Positions 19,725-28,018 of a DNA stretch of 64,000 bases are shown piece by piece. The notes beneath the pieces are model-generated. The model did no database searches and was not told the origin of the DNA. It worked only from the letters and a program-made list of their open reading frames with translations. Both the position numbers and the translations under genes were made by a program. How positions within the stretch are numbered: the first letter of the stretch is position 1; the number at the start of each line of letters is the position of its first letter. Source of the DNA: Pelagibacteraceae bacterium AG-426-G09. Lineage in GTDB: Bacteria; Pseudomonadota; Alphaproteobacteria; Pelagibacterales; Pelagibacteraceae. The DNA is taken from the NCBI GenBank assembly GCA_003210075.1, contig QCNR01000001.1, forward strand, positions 62,001-126,000. Reading direction: 5' to 3'.

Positions 19725-20843
19725 CTAATTTTTTTTGGAAGGTGCTTCTTCTTCAACAGGTGCCACTTTCTCTTTTTCGATAGGATTTCCTTCGATTTTT
19801 TTAGAAATTAAACCAGCTTTTTCTCTTATGGTCATTTCAATTTCAGCAGCTGCTTTTGGATTTTGTTCAAGATATAGTTTCGCATTTTCTTTACCTTGTC
19901 CGATTTTCTCACCTTTATAAGCATACCAAGCGCCTGATTTTTCAACTATTTCAGCTTTAACACCTAAATCAATCAACTCACCTGTTTTGCTAATTCCTTT
20001 TCCATACATTAGGTCAAATTCAACAACTTTAAATGGTGGTGCAACTTTGTTTTTCACAACTTTTACTCTTGTTGTGTTTCCAATTACTTCATCTTTATCT
20101 TTAATTGCTCCAGTTCTTCTAATATCCATTCTAACAGAAGAATAAAATTTTAAAGAGTTACCACCTGATGTGGTTTCTGGACTACCAAACATAACACCAA
20201 TTTTCATTCTGATTTGGTTAATGAAAATAACCATTGTATTTGTTCGTGAAATTGAGCCTGTTAACTTTCTTAAAGCTTGACTCATTAATCTAGCTTGAAG
20301 ACCAACATGATGATCTCCCATATCACCTTCTATTTCAGCTCTTGGAGTTAGCGCTGCAACAGAGTCGACAACAAGTACTGACATTGAGCCTGATTTAATT
20401 AAAGTATCAGTAATTTCTAACGCTTGTTCACCAGTGTCTGGTTGGGAAATTAATAGCTCTTCAGTATCTACACCTAATTTTTTTGCATAAACTGGATCTA
20501 AAGCATGCTCTGCATCAACAAAGCCACAAATACCACCAGCTTTTTGAGCTTCTGCAACTACTTGTAATGCTAATGTTGTTTTTCCAGATGACTCTGGTCC
20601 ATAGATTTCAATAATTCTTCCTTTTGGAAGTCCGCCTATACCTAGTGCTAAGTCTAAACTTAAAGATCCTGTAGAAACAGACTCTACATCCATAGCTTTT
20701 TGCTGGCCAAGTTTCATTACAGAACCTTTTCCAAAATTATCTGTAATTTGGCTTATTGCTGCGTCTAAAGCTTTATTTTTTTCTTTATTTTCCAATTCTT
20801 TATCTTTTGTGGATTTCACCACTTTTAAGTTATTTTTCGTCAT
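19725..20843 (-). CDS. recA: Recombinase RecA
   Basis: RecA forms filaments on single-stranded DNA, drives strand exchange and triggers LexA/UmuD self-cleavage. The 372-residue protein has Walker [10 protein letters not shown] at residues 82-90, [35 protein letters not shown] and the loop-2 region [21 protein letters not shown]. The C-terminal tail is acidic/lysine-rich. It is followed by a terminator and preceded by a promoter containing a LexA-type box. A good ribosome site (AAAGAGG) precedes the ATG. Confidence 0.98.
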   Translation of the reverse strand: MTKNNLKVVKSTKDKELENKEKNKALDAAISQITDNFGKGSVMKLGQQKAMDVESVSTGSLSLDLALGIGGLPKGRIIEIYGPESSGKTTLALQVVAEAQKAGGICGFVDAEHALDPVYAKKLGVDTEELLISQPDTGEQALEITDTLIKSGSMSVLVVDSVAALTPRAEIEGDMGDHHVGLQARLMSQALRKLTGSISRTNTMVIFINQIRMKIGVMFGSPETTSGGNSLKFYSSVRMDIRRTGAIKDKDEVIGNTTRVKVVKNKVAPPFKVVEFDLMYGKGISKTGELIDLGVKAEIVEKSGAWYAYKGEKIGQGKENAKLYLEQNPKAAAEIEMTIREKAGLISKKIEGNPIEKEKVAPVEEEAPSKKN

Positions 20844-20888
20844 TTTTTGCCTCTTTTTTTACGTTTTTTAACAGTCGAATCATGTTTT

Positions 20889-20918
20889 ATTATGTACTAC
20901 TTTTGTTCTCATTTGCAA
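20889..20918 (-). promoter_or_regulatory. recA promoter
   Basis: The minus strand has TTGCAA (20913-20918), an 18-base spacer and CATAAT (20889-20894). The leader to the recA ATG would be about 40 bases. The spacer contains the LexA-type box, the usual position for repression. Confidence 0.6.
20894..20908 (-). promoter_or_regulatory. Putative LexA (SOS) box at recA
   Basis: The minus strand reads GAAC-AAAAGTA-GTAC, one mismatch from the alphaproteobacterial SOS box GAACN7GAAC. It lies between the -35 and -10 of the recA promoter. The 7-base spacer is close to that of the perfect box at umuD (AAAATAA), which strengthens both calls. lexA itself is not in this window. Confidence 0.7.
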
Positions 20919-20950
20919 TATAAATATTTTTTTAGTTAAAAAGGGTTGAT

Positions 20951-22246
20951 TTACTTGAGGTTTAGATAGCTGCTTGTAAGCAGTCCAATTGATTTTAAAA
21001 GATTATACTGAGCAAGAAGATAATTTCTCTCAGCATTTGTTAGAGAGATTTGTGCATTTAATAATATTGAGTTGGATTGAATTACATCTAATGTAGATCT
21101 TGACCCTGCTCCACTTAAATACTCTGCTGTAATTCCCTCGTTTGCTATTTCAGAGGCTTTAACTTGTGCTCTTACAGAATTTAAAAAACTTTCAGATGAT
21201 TGAAGATTTGCCCAGGCGCTTGTAACTTCAGTTAAGTTATTTTTAATTGCATTATCTAAAAGTAATCTTTGCCTTACTTTAATGCTTTGATTTTTATCTA
21301 TTGTCGCAAACTTTTTTCCACCAGAATAAAACGGCCAACTGACTGTTGCTTTTAAAACATCTTTTTCTCTTTCATCATAAGTAGTACTCAGATCTTCGGT
21401 ATAGGATCTTTCAAGAGATAAGCTTGCTGTTGGAGCTAAATCTGATTTTGCAATTATAATATCTTTTTCAGCCTGCTCTAACTCTAATTCAGCAATTTTA
21501 ATATCATGATTATTTGTTTTTGATAATTCAATTGCATTTTCCAAACTCGTTGGAATATTTACAATTGCCTGTATTGATTTCATTAAAGTATTTATATCTA
21601 TTCTTCCAATTACATTCTCATAATTTAATTTACTAGTAACAACTTCATTTTGAGATTGAATGTATTGAGCCTCTGCACCTGCTAATGAAGACTCTGATTG
21701 TGCAACATCAGATAATTTAACCTCTCCTCTTTCTAATCTTATTCTATCTGTTTCCAATTGAGATATTTTTAGTTCAACATTTTTTCTATTAATTTCTTCT
21801 TTTTCTTTTGCTGCGACAAGACCAGAATAAGCATCAATTGCTTTATATAAAATATCTTGTTCTTTATTCAGTAATTTAGCTCTAGCTAAATCAATTCCAA
21901 TTTTTTTCTTTTGATAATCTGCTCCTCTTCCAAAATCAATTAAAGTTTGCTCTAATTTTATTGAAGTTGAAAGTGGATCAACATCATTTATTGATGCATC
22001 TCCACCAGATTGATTTGTAAGCTTTTTTGTATCCTCTTGACTTTTTGAAGTTGTAATAGTGGCACTTGGAAGATATTCACTTCTTATAATTTTTAGATCT
22101 TGTTCAGATACAATTAAATTCTCCCTTTCGGCATTTAATTCTGCATTACTTTTATATGCTGCCTTCAAAGCCTGCAGAATTGTTTGTGCTGAAGCATTTC
22201 CAATCAATAAAAGTGATAAAAATATAACTGTTAATATGTTTCTCAT
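20951..22246 (-). CDS. tolC: TolC-like outer membrane efflux protein
   Basis: This 431-residue protein has a signal peptide (ILTVIFLSLLLIGNASAQ) and two repeats of the outer-membrane-factor fold, each with long coiled helices (AELNAERENLIVSEQDLKII; NNHDIKIAELELEQAEKDII) and short beta segments. The sequence matches type-I-secretion/efflux exit ducts of alphaproteobacteria. No inner-membrane pump or adaptor is adjacent, so the partner must be encoded elsewhere. Its start overlaps the glycerate-kinase-like gene by 4 bases. recA downstream has its own promoter. Confidence 0.88.
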   Translation of the reverse strand: MRNILTVIFLSLLLIGNASAQTILQALKAAYKSNAELNAERENLIVSEQDLKIIRSEYLPSATITTSKSQEDTKKLTNQSGGDASINDVDPLSTSIKLEQTLIDFGRGADYQKKKIGIDLARAKLLNKEQDILYKAIDAYSGLVAAKEKEEINRKNVELKISQLETDRIRLERGEVKLSDVAQSESSLAGAEAQYIQSQNEVVTSKLNYENVIGRIDINTLMKSIQAIVNIPTSLENAIELSKTNNHDIKIAELELEQAEKDIIIAKSDLAPTASLSLERSYTEDLSTTYDEREKDVLKATVSWPFYSGGKKFATIDKNQSIKVRQRLLLDNAIKNNLTEVTSAWANLQSSESFLNSVRAQVKASEIANEGITAEYLSGAGSRSTLDVIQSNSILLNAQISLTNAERNYLLAQYNLLKSIGLLTSSYLNLK

Positions 22247-23172
22247 TTTTTTTTATAAGTAGCTGAATTGATTTGATGTTTACTGTCTAATTTAAAAATA
22301 ATCGAGGCATATTTTGGCGCGTCTTTAAACATATTTTGAGTAATTCTTTGGTAAGTTTGCATAAAATTAATTACATCGCCTTTACTCATAATTTTAAGGT
22401 TCTTTTTCTTTTTAGAATTAATCCATAATTTCTTTTCCTGCTTTATCCTCCATTGTTGAAGGATTTTAAAATTTTTTGCTTTTAAATAAATTAAAGAATT
22501 TAATTGAGAAAATATTTTTTTATATTCTCTCTTCAGTTTTAAATTAACAAACTTTCTCCATTTCAAATTATAATCTTTAGTTCTTTCTAATGAGTTAATT
22601 GGTTTTTTAATTCTAGATATGCTTTGAGCTCTTGCACCAACACACCAACCTTCTAAAATAACAACATCTGGTTTTGAATTAACTTTATACCATTTATTTT
22701 TTGAAAATCTATCATCTACAGATTTATCAAAATTTGGAACCTTAATTTTTTTAAATTTATTTTTTTTAACTGATTTTAAAAATTTTAAAATTATTTTAGC
22801 ATCATGTGTGCCAGGAACACCTCGCGTCATTAGTAAGGGATGTATTTTTTTTGACAGATTTAGTCTTTCTTTCCTTGTTTTGTAAAAATCGTCTATTGAA
22901 ATCTTAAATACATTTAAATTAAAATATTTTTTAAGTATAATTGTAACAATCGATGTCACTGTAGTTTTGCCAGTTCCTTGTCCACCTGCTAGACCTAAAA
23001 TAAAAGTTTTTTTATTTTTAACTTTTGAGTGTATCCAAAAACAAAAAGGAATTAAAAATTTCTTTAACATCCTATCTTTGTTTTTAAATTTATTTTCTTT
23101 TGTTTCTTGCGAAAAGATAAATTTAAAACAATTAGATTTTACTTTTTTGTAGCAGTCTTCAACAGATTTCAT
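22243..23172 (-). CDS. P-loop kinase of the D-glycerate 3-kinase family
   Basis: The 309-residue protein carries Walker A AGGQGTGKTT at residues 62-71, KISIDDFYKTR, the family block LLMTRGVPGTHD and EGWCVGARAQ. These match the plant-type D-glycerate 3-kinase/YggC group, which phosphorylates glycerate to 3-phosphoglycerate. The N-terminal 30 residues and the C-terminal quarter are very Lys-rich. A role in glycolate/glycerate assimilation would suit a SAR11 metabolism built around glycine and glycolate, but this is inference. Related uridine-kinase-like proteins are the main alternative. It overlaps the tolC-like gene by 4 bases. Confidence 0.78.
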   Translation of the reverse strand: MKSVEDCYKKVKSNCFKFIFSQETKENKFKNKDRMLKKFLIPFCFWIHSKVKNKKTFILGLAGGQGTGKTTVTSIVTIILKKYFNLNVFKISIDDFYKTRKERLNLSKKIHPLLMTRGVPGTHDAKIILKFLKSVKKNKFKKIKVPNFDKSVDDRFSKNKWYKVNSKPDVVILEGWCVGARAQSISRIKKPINSLERTKDYNLKWRKFVNLKLKREYKKIFSQLNSLIYLKAKNFKILQQWRIKQEKKLWINSKKKKNLKIMSKGDVINFMQTYQRITQNMFKDAPKYASIIFKLDSKHQINSATYKKK

Positions 23173-23179
23173 AATTAGA

Positions 23180-23545
23180 TTATTTTTTTTGATCTAGTGG
23201 ATGATTGTTGCCATCGTTTACTGAAACATTTTCATACTCAAACGGATCAACTCCTTCAATACAAGCTATATTAATCATGTGAAGTTTTGGATTAATTCTT
23301 GGTCTAGTGTGTGTGAAGATTCCACATATTGAGCAAAAATAATGCTTAGCTGTATTTGTGTGGTATTGATATAAAGTTAATTTATCTTCACCTTTTATAA
23401 TTTTCATATCATTTTCACCAATTGGTGACATCACATATCCTTTTCTTTTACATATTGAACAATTACACCTTATTACCTTTTCAAATTTTTCAGGCACATT
23501 AACCTCAGCCTCTACTACTCCACAATGACATGATAATTTTTTCAT
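23180..23545 (-). CDS. GFA/CENP-V family zinc protein
   Basis: This 121-residue protein has the seven-strand GFA-fold zinc pattern: CHC at residues 6-8, CNCSIC at 27-32 and CSIC at 71-74, then FTHTRPR. The family includes glutathione-dependent formaldehyde-activating enzyme (Gfa) but most members have unknown roles, so I do not assign the reaction. It lies 7 bases upstream of the glycerate-kinase-like gene and 9 bases downstream of the SOUL-family gene, so all three are probably one transcript. Confidence 0.85.
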   Translation of the reverse strand: MKKLSCHCGVVEAEVNVPEKFEKVIRCNCSICKRKGYVMSPIGENDMKIIKGEDKLTLYQYHTNTAKHYFCSICGIFTHTRPRINPKLHMINIACIEGVDPFEYENVSVNDGNNHPLDQKK

Positions 23546-23554
23546 AGTTTCTCC

Positions 23555-24112
23555 TTATATTTTTCTTTCAATTTCAAACATTACTTCATTTCTTCGCAAC
23601 ATGGGTAAAGTAAATGGTGAATTGTAAGTTGCCCTTATAGGTGGGCTCAATATTGTTATTTCGTCTTCTTTTAATTGATTTTCCAAAATTTCTTTATGTT
23701 TAAAAAAATTTTTGTCAGATGCTCGTCCAGAATAAGTAATAGTAGCAAAATAACCACCTTTCATATTTAAAACTTTTACCTCTGAGTTAGATGGAATTGG
23801 CGTGTTATTTTCATCAAATTCTGATGGTAAATAAAATTGCATTGTCATATTGCCATTTTTTTCTATTTGAGTAACAGGTGCTGTCATTTTAATTTCTTGA
23901 TTTTTTTCATTGCTTCCGGAAATGTAATTAAATAATTTTCTAAAACTACTATTTTGATTAGAGGTTACTGTTTCAATAACCAAACGATCAGAATATTTTC
24001 TAATTTCATAAACTTCATTTACATCTATTGTCTCATATTTAAGTTGCTCAGTTGCCATAGAATTGGAAGTTATAATTAAATTAAAGATAATAATTGATAA
24101 AATTTTTTTCAT
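23555..24112 (-). CDS. Exported SOUL/heme-binding family protein
   Basis: This 185-residue protein has a signal peptide (MKKILSIIIFNLIITSNSMA). The mature part follows the SOUL/HBP pattern: YEVRKYSDRLV-like YEIRKYSDRLVIETV, KIKMTAPV-like IKMTAPVTQIE, and a C-terminal RNEVMFEI. Family members bind heme or porphyrin in some organisms; bacterial roles are mostly unknown. It is the first gene of a minus-strand run and diverges from umuDC across a 173-base gap. Confidence 0.85.
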   Translation of the reverse strand: MKKILSIIIFNLIITSNSMATEQLKYETIDVNEVYEIRKYSDRLVIETVTSNQNSSFRKLFNYISGSNEKNQEIKMTAPVTQIEKNGNMTMQFYLPSEFDENNTPIPSNSEVKVLNMKGGYFATITYSGRASDKNFFKHKEILENQLKEDEITILSPPIRATYNSPFTLPMLRRNEVMFEIERKI

Positions 24113-24142
24113 TTTAATATGTTTTTAAACTACCTTTGGTTT

Positions 24143-24250
24143 AAGTTATCCACAATAGCACAATATGTAGTTTCAATGTTCACGTTTTGATTCACTTTTG
24201 ATTCACTTACAGACTCAAAATACAACCTAATTGACACTAGTGGATAACTT
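24143..24250. repeat. 11-base inverted repeat with DnaA-box-like cores
   Basis: AAGTTATCCAC at 24143-24153 is repeated exactly in inverse orientation as GTGGATAACTT at 24240-24250. The left copy extends to TTATCCACA, the textbook DnaA box; the right copy reads TTATCCACT on the minus strand. Both lie in the divergent gap between the SOUL gene and umuDC. Function is unknown: DnaA-linked regulation, or a site for another regulator. Confidence 0.6.
24185..24206. repeat. Perfect tandem 11-base repeat in the umuD upstream region
   Basis: TTTTGATTCAC occurs twice head to tail, one helical turn apart. A third TTCAC lies 12 bases upstream (24179-24183). The spacing suggests a protein-binding array on one face of the helix, located about 25 bases upstream of the umuD -35. 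Confidence 0.6.
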
Positions 24251-24257
24251 CTATAAT
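24231..24257 (+). promoter_or_regulatory. umuDC promoter
   Basis: A perfect TTGACA at 24231 and a perfect TATAAT at 24252 are separated by 15 bases. The spacer is short, so an overlapping -10 such as TAATAA at 24254 may be used instead. Transcription would start just before the LexA-type box. Confidence 0.65.
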
Positions 24258-24266
24258 AATATATGA

Positions 24267-24281
24267 GAACAAAATAAGAAC
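24267..24281 (+). promoter_or_regulatory. LexA (SOS) box in front of umuD
   Basis: GAAC-AAAATAA-GAAC is an exact match to the alphaproteobacterial SOS box GAACN7GAAC. It lies between the -10 and the umuD ATG at 24286, so bound LexA would block promoter escape. The gene content (umuDC) makes the call strong. Confidence 0.85.
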
Positions 24282-24285
24282 ATTT

Positions 24286-24681
24286 ATGAAACTAACAATA
24301 CCATACTATTTACATAAGGCTGGCGCGGGTTTTCCGTCTCCCGCAACGGACTATATTGAGGAAGATATAGATCTAAATGTTCATTTAATAAAAAATGTTC
24401 CGGCGACCTTCATTATTAGAGTTCAAGGAAAGTCAATGGTGGATGTGGGAATTAATGATGGTGATTTGCTGGTAGTTGATAAAAGTTTAACACCAAGAGA
24501 ATTTTCAACTGTTATTGCAAATGTTCATGATGAACTTGTGGTTAAAACATTGGTCCAAGAAAGAGACAAAAAATTTTTAACATCAGGTTCTAAAAACTTT
24601 GATGATCGAATTTTAATTAATGAAGAAGAAGATATTTTTATATGGGGAGTAGTTACTTATGTCATCCACTCAGTATACTAA
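24286..24681 (+). CDS. umuD: Error-prone polymerase V accessory protein UmuD
   Basis: UmuD is cut by RecA-stimulated self-proteolysis to UmuD', which joins UmuC as DNA polymerase V. The 131-residue protein has the cleavage site AG-FPSPATDY (Ala14-Gly15), the catalytic Ser50 in GKSMVDVG and Lys87 in DELVVKTL. It is slightly shorter than the E. coli protein at the N-terminus. A LexA box immediately upstream and umuC downstream (23-base overlap) fit SOS control. The ATG follows the LexA box by 4 bases, leaving no clear ribosome site. Confidence 0.95.
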   Translation: MKLTIPYYLHKAGAGFPSPATDYIEEDIDLNVHLIKNVPATFIIRVQGKSMVDVGINDGDLLVVDKSLTPREFSTVIANVHDELVVKTLVQERDKKFLTSGSKNFDDRILINEEEDIFIWGVVTYVIHSVY

Positions 24682-25936
24682 AAAAATAGCACTAGTTGAT
24701 TGTAATTCTTTTTATGTTTCTTGTGAAAGATTATTCAATCCTAAAATAAGAAAAAAACCTGTTGTTGTTTTGTCTAATAACGATGGCTGCATAATATCAA
24801 GATCTAACGAGGCAAAAGCTTTGGGTATTAAAATGGGCGAGCCTTATTTTAAAGGAAAAGATATTATCATAAAAAATAATGTACAAGTTTTTTCATCTAA
24901 CTATTCATTATATGGGGACATCTCAAGAAGAGTTATGAGAACTCTCAAAAGATTTAATTCTGATATTGAAATTTATTCAATTGATGAAGCTTTTTTAGAT
25001 TTATCTAATTTTACTGATCAAGAAGTTGAAAAAGTAGGAAAAGAGATTAGGGCTACAGTTTTACAATGGACGGGTATACCAACTAGTATCGGAATTGCTA
25101 AAACGAAAACCTTAAGTAAAGTTGCAAACCATATCGCAAAGAAAACACAATCAGGTGTGACTAGTTTAATTGGAATTGAAAATATTGATCCAATTTTAGA
25201 GAAAGTAGAAATTAACGATGTTTGGGGAGTTGGAAAGCAATTAACTAAATTTTATCAAAAAAATGGAATTTATAATGCTAAACAACTTAAGAATAAATCT
25301 AATACGTGGATTAAAAAGAGTTCAAATGTTTTAAGTTCAAGAACTGCAATGGAGCTTCGTGGAATTCCTTGTATTGATTTAGAAACCACAACATCAAAAA
25401 GAAAAAGTTGCGTTGTATCTAGATCGTTTGGAAAAAGAGTTGAAAAATTTCAAGAACTAAGGGAAGCGGTTGCAAATTATTGTTTGAATGCGTCTGAAAA
25501 AATTAGATCAGAGTCTTTAGTTGCTAAAGCAATTACAGTTTTTGTCAGAACAAGTCCATTTCAAAGAAACTTTGGTTACTATTCAAATTCAAAAACAGTT
25601 GATTTTCCAATTGCAACAAATAATAGTATTGAAACTGTTAAAGTTGCAATGTCAATTTTAGATAGTATTTTTAAAAATGGATACCGTTATCAAAAAGCAG
25701 GCGTGATGCTTACAGGTTTATCAAATGCCGAGGGTAAGAAAAATTTATTTTCATCTGAAAAAGATGAAAAGATAAATAGTTTAATGAGATCTATTGATAA
25801 TACTAATTATAGATATGGAAGATCAACCTTAAGTCTTGCAAGTGCAGGTGTTCAAAAAAGATGGAACATGCGAAGACAATATTCTTCTAAAATAGATACT
25901 GCTGATTTTTATTTTCTGCCAACAATTAGAACTTAA
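24659..25936 (+). CDS. umuC: Y-family DNA polymerase V catalytic subunit UmuC
   Basis: UmuC carries out translesion synthesis with UmuD'. The 425-residue protein has the palm motif LVDCNSFYVSCERLF, SRSNEAKALGIKMG and the catalytic acids in YSIDEAFLDLS, then IGIAKTKTLSKVANHIAKK. The C-terminal little-finger and tail are present and the length matches the family. The start overlaps umuD by 23 bases, indicating coupled translation. It is the last gene of the SOS unit and converges on the exported-protein cluster with a 1-base gap. Confidence 0.96.
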   Translation: MSSTQYTKKIALVDCNSFYVSCERLFNPKIRKKPVVVLSNNDGCIISRSNEAKALGIKMGEPYFKGKDIIIKNNVQVFSSNYSLYGDISRRVMRTLKRFNSDIEIYSIDEAFLDLSNFTDQEVEKVGKEIRATVLQWTGIPTSIGIAKTKTLSKVANHIAKKTQSGVTSLIGIENIDPILEKVEINDVWGVGKQLTKFYQKNGIYNAKQLKNKSNTWIKKSSNVLSSRTAMELRGIPCIDLETTTSKRKSCVVSRSFGKRVEKFQELREAVANYCLNASEKIRSESLVAKAITVFVRTSPFQRNFGYYSNSKTVDFPIATNNSIETVKVAMSILDSIFKNGYRYQKAGVMLTGLSNAEGKKNLFSSEKDEKINSLMRSIDNTNYRYGRSTLSLASAGVQKRWNMRRQYSSKIDTADFYFLPTIRT

Positions 25937-25937
25937 T

Positions 25938-27179
25938 TTATTGACCAAAAGCAACCTGACTTGAGTAATGAACATAACAGCCTTCTTTGTTTTTATTAGT
26001 GCACTCTTTCATGGCTTTTTCGGTTAATTTATTTTTATCAAAGCCTCTTAATTTAATTAAAACATCTTTATCAATTTTATTTTTTACAATAACCACATAT
26101 TCCTGAGGGTTATGCCTGAATACACTGTAGGGTCTAGTCAAATCATTCGATTGGCCCTCTAAATCTTCACATGAATAACCTAGTCGTTCTAATTTAAGTT
26201 CTTCGCACTTTTTTTTAGCCCATATTTCATCGTAAAACATAATGGTTGGCGTATCTTTCATTTGCTGCAATGTCCCAGTTTTTCCTTTAAAGGTCTTTGC
26301 TTCTTTACTTTGATAGATGCCAAATTGCATAACTGTTAAGCCAACATCCCACATGGACTGACCTTCATAGTGTAATTTTTTTTTTCCATTAAGAAATACT
26401 TCAATCATGCCTTTATTTTTTTTATCATCAGATGAACGTTTGTCCCAATTTGCATGTATTACTAAATCAGTCCATTTACCTAAACTATCCTCTAACTCAT
26501 CAGGACTCATAATCAAATAATCAAGTGCCGCTTTTTCACAATAATTTATTTTTTGTTTAACACTTCCTCCGCAAGCATTTTCTGTATCTTCGTAAACTCC
26601 CTCTGAAGTACTAATTTTAGCCATCAAACCCTCTCTAGGAAAAATTTCTAAATGAAATGGAGGGTGATATGGCCCTTCACTTGAGTGAAATTGAAATACC
26701 GATTGTTTGCGATAAAATTTGTGTTCTTTTGGAAAATAAAAAGAGGCAGTATACCAGTAATCTTGTTTGTGCTTAAATCCTAGGCTTAATTTTTTATTAT
26801 GGCCTTGTCCTAATTCAACTCGATGATGGGGCGTTGGTCTAATACAATCTCTTTCCTTGCCATCCATATATAAAAAACCACAATCATCATAATGAAGTTC
26901 AAATCTTATAGCTGTATCACCAAATCTCACTGGTGACCCATCTGTAGAACTTACAACTTTAATTCCATATCTTGTCCAACCATAATTTTTTTTTACAGAA
27001 TGTTTAAAAGCTTCAATTTTTGTAATGGGTTTAAGTTTAATTCCTTGAATAGTGGTATCCTTTTTGTTTAAACCTAAATTATAACTTTCACTTTTATATA
27101 CCATTTTTTTAATCTCTTCTTGGTTTGCAAATACATTGTTAGTGAAAAGGATTAAAAGTAAAATTAGAATTTTTTTCAT
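25938..27179 (-). CDS. Exported polysaccharide-lyase-like protein, paralogue 1 (413 aa, Cys-rich)
   Basis: A signal peptide (MKKILILLLILFTNNVFA) precedes a concanavalin-like lyase fold. Features shared with the next two genes are a CG...C pair (DCGFLYMDGKERDC), an R-x-E motif (HRVELGQG), WYTASFYFP, KWTDLVIHANW, MQFGIYQS and a final YDEIW strand. These match the heparinase-I/PL20-like lyase family. It has four cysteine pairs and about 80 extra C-terminal residues (YSVFRHNPQEYVVIVKNKID onward) not found in the other two. Substrate unknown. It is the last gene of a four-gene exported cluster and follows paralogue 2 by 2 bases. Confidence 0.75.
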   Translation of the reverse strand: MKKILILLLILFTNNVFANQEEIKKMVYKSESYNLGLNKKDTTIQGIKLKPITKIEAFKHSVKKNYGWTRYGIKVVSSTDGSPVRFGDTAIRFELHYDDCGFLYMDGKERDCIRPTPHHRVELGQGHNKKLSLGFKHKQDYWYTASFYFPKEHKFYRKQSVFQFHSSEGPYHPPFHLEIFPREGLMAKISTSEGVYEDTENACGGSVKQKINYCEKAALDYLIMSPDELEDSLGKWTDLVIHANWDKRSSDDKKNKGMIEVFLNGKKKLHYEGQSMWDVGLTVMQFGIYQSKEAKTFKGKTGTLQQMKDTPTIMFYDEIWAKKKCEELKLERLGYSCEDLEGQSNDLTRPYSVFRHNPQEYVVIVKNKIDKDVLIKLRGFDKNKLTEKAMKECTNKNKEGCYVHYSSQVAFGQ

Positions 27180-27181
27180 TA

Positions 27182-28018
27182 TTATTTTGAAAACTTTTCA
27201 TCTTTTTTAGGTTTTCTAAATATAATGCTATCCAAATATACTCTTTGATCTGGTAAACTTTCCCAATCAGAATTCCAATAACCAATAGTACGATGTCTAT
27301 AAATTCCAAATTTCATATAACCACCTGTACAAGTGTCAGCTAAAGTTTTTATATTTTTAAGATCAGCTATAACTTCATTATTTTTATAAATTTTAAATCT
27401 TCCAGTTTCGTCAAGCTTCCAAAGAACATGAAATTTTAAGTGTGTCCACTTACCCTTTAAGTCTTCAATCTTTCCTATAATAACAGGCTCTGATGAATAA
27501 GCCGCTTTACTCGCCCAACTGTAATAATGTTCGCCTTTATATTTGAAATCTTGAGCCCAAAAATGACAACAACTATGACACCCTTTAGCTTTGTTATCGG
27601 TATGCATTTGACCGATTATAACTACTGCGCCTTTCTCTAAAGGTTCGTAACTTTCATCAAAGTATACTGCATATTCAAAAATATGTTCTTTATTTTTTAG
27701 TTTCATTTCGCCAAGGTGTATTTCTTGTCTACTTCTATTACCCTTGCCATCACATTGAATTTGGGTTGTTTGTGCTTTTCCTTTTCCACAACCAGCATCT
27801 TCTCTATTAACGGTGACTTGAATACTTGTTTTCCCCTCATAAACTGGGAAACCATCCGAAGCTTTTACTTCTTTTATTCTATTTACCTTTTTCTCTGACA
27901 TAGAAAGAAATTGCTTCTTATATCCCTTTATATCTTTGAAGTTTGTTTTATGGTTGTCAGAAAATGCTATTCCAGAAAATACAAACAATATTGAAATAGT
28001 GAGTAAAATTTTTTTCAT
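27182..28018 (-). CDS. Exported polysaccharide-lyase-like protein, paralogue 2 (278 aa)
   Basis: After a signal peptide (ILLTISILFVFSGIAFS), the protein shows the same order as its neighbours: CG...C pair (GCGKGKAQTTQIQC), R-x-E motif (SRQEIHLGE), FEYAVYFDESYEPL, KWTHLKFHVLWK, MKFGIYRH and a final YLDSIIFRKP strand. An unusual KGCHSCCHFW stretch in the middle gives a Cys/His-rich loop that could bind metal or form disulfides. The closest family is PF14099-type polysaccharide lyase; the substrate is unknown. Its ATG overlaps the paralogue-3 stop as TAATG. Confidence 0.75.
   Translation of the reverse strand: MKKILLTISILFVFSGIAFSDNHKTNFKDIKGYKKQFLSMSEKKVNRIKEVKASDGFPVYEGKTSIQVTVNREDAGCGKGKAQTTQIQCDGKGNRSRQEIHLGEMKLKNKEHIFEYAVYFDESYEPLEKGAVVIIGQMHTDNKAKGCHSCCHFWAQDFKYKGEHYYSWASKAAYSSEPVIIGKIEDLKGKWTHLKFHVLWKLDETGRFKIYKNNEVIADLKNIKTLADTCTGGYMKFGIYRHRTIGYWNSDWESLPDQRVYLDSIIFRKPKKDEKFSK

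Noticed and set aside
24113-24285. Replication origin at the DnaA-box-like repeats
   Set aside because: Only two box-like sites, no dnaA, hemE or parAB nearby and no visible change of strand bias; kept only as an open observation, not as an annotated origin.
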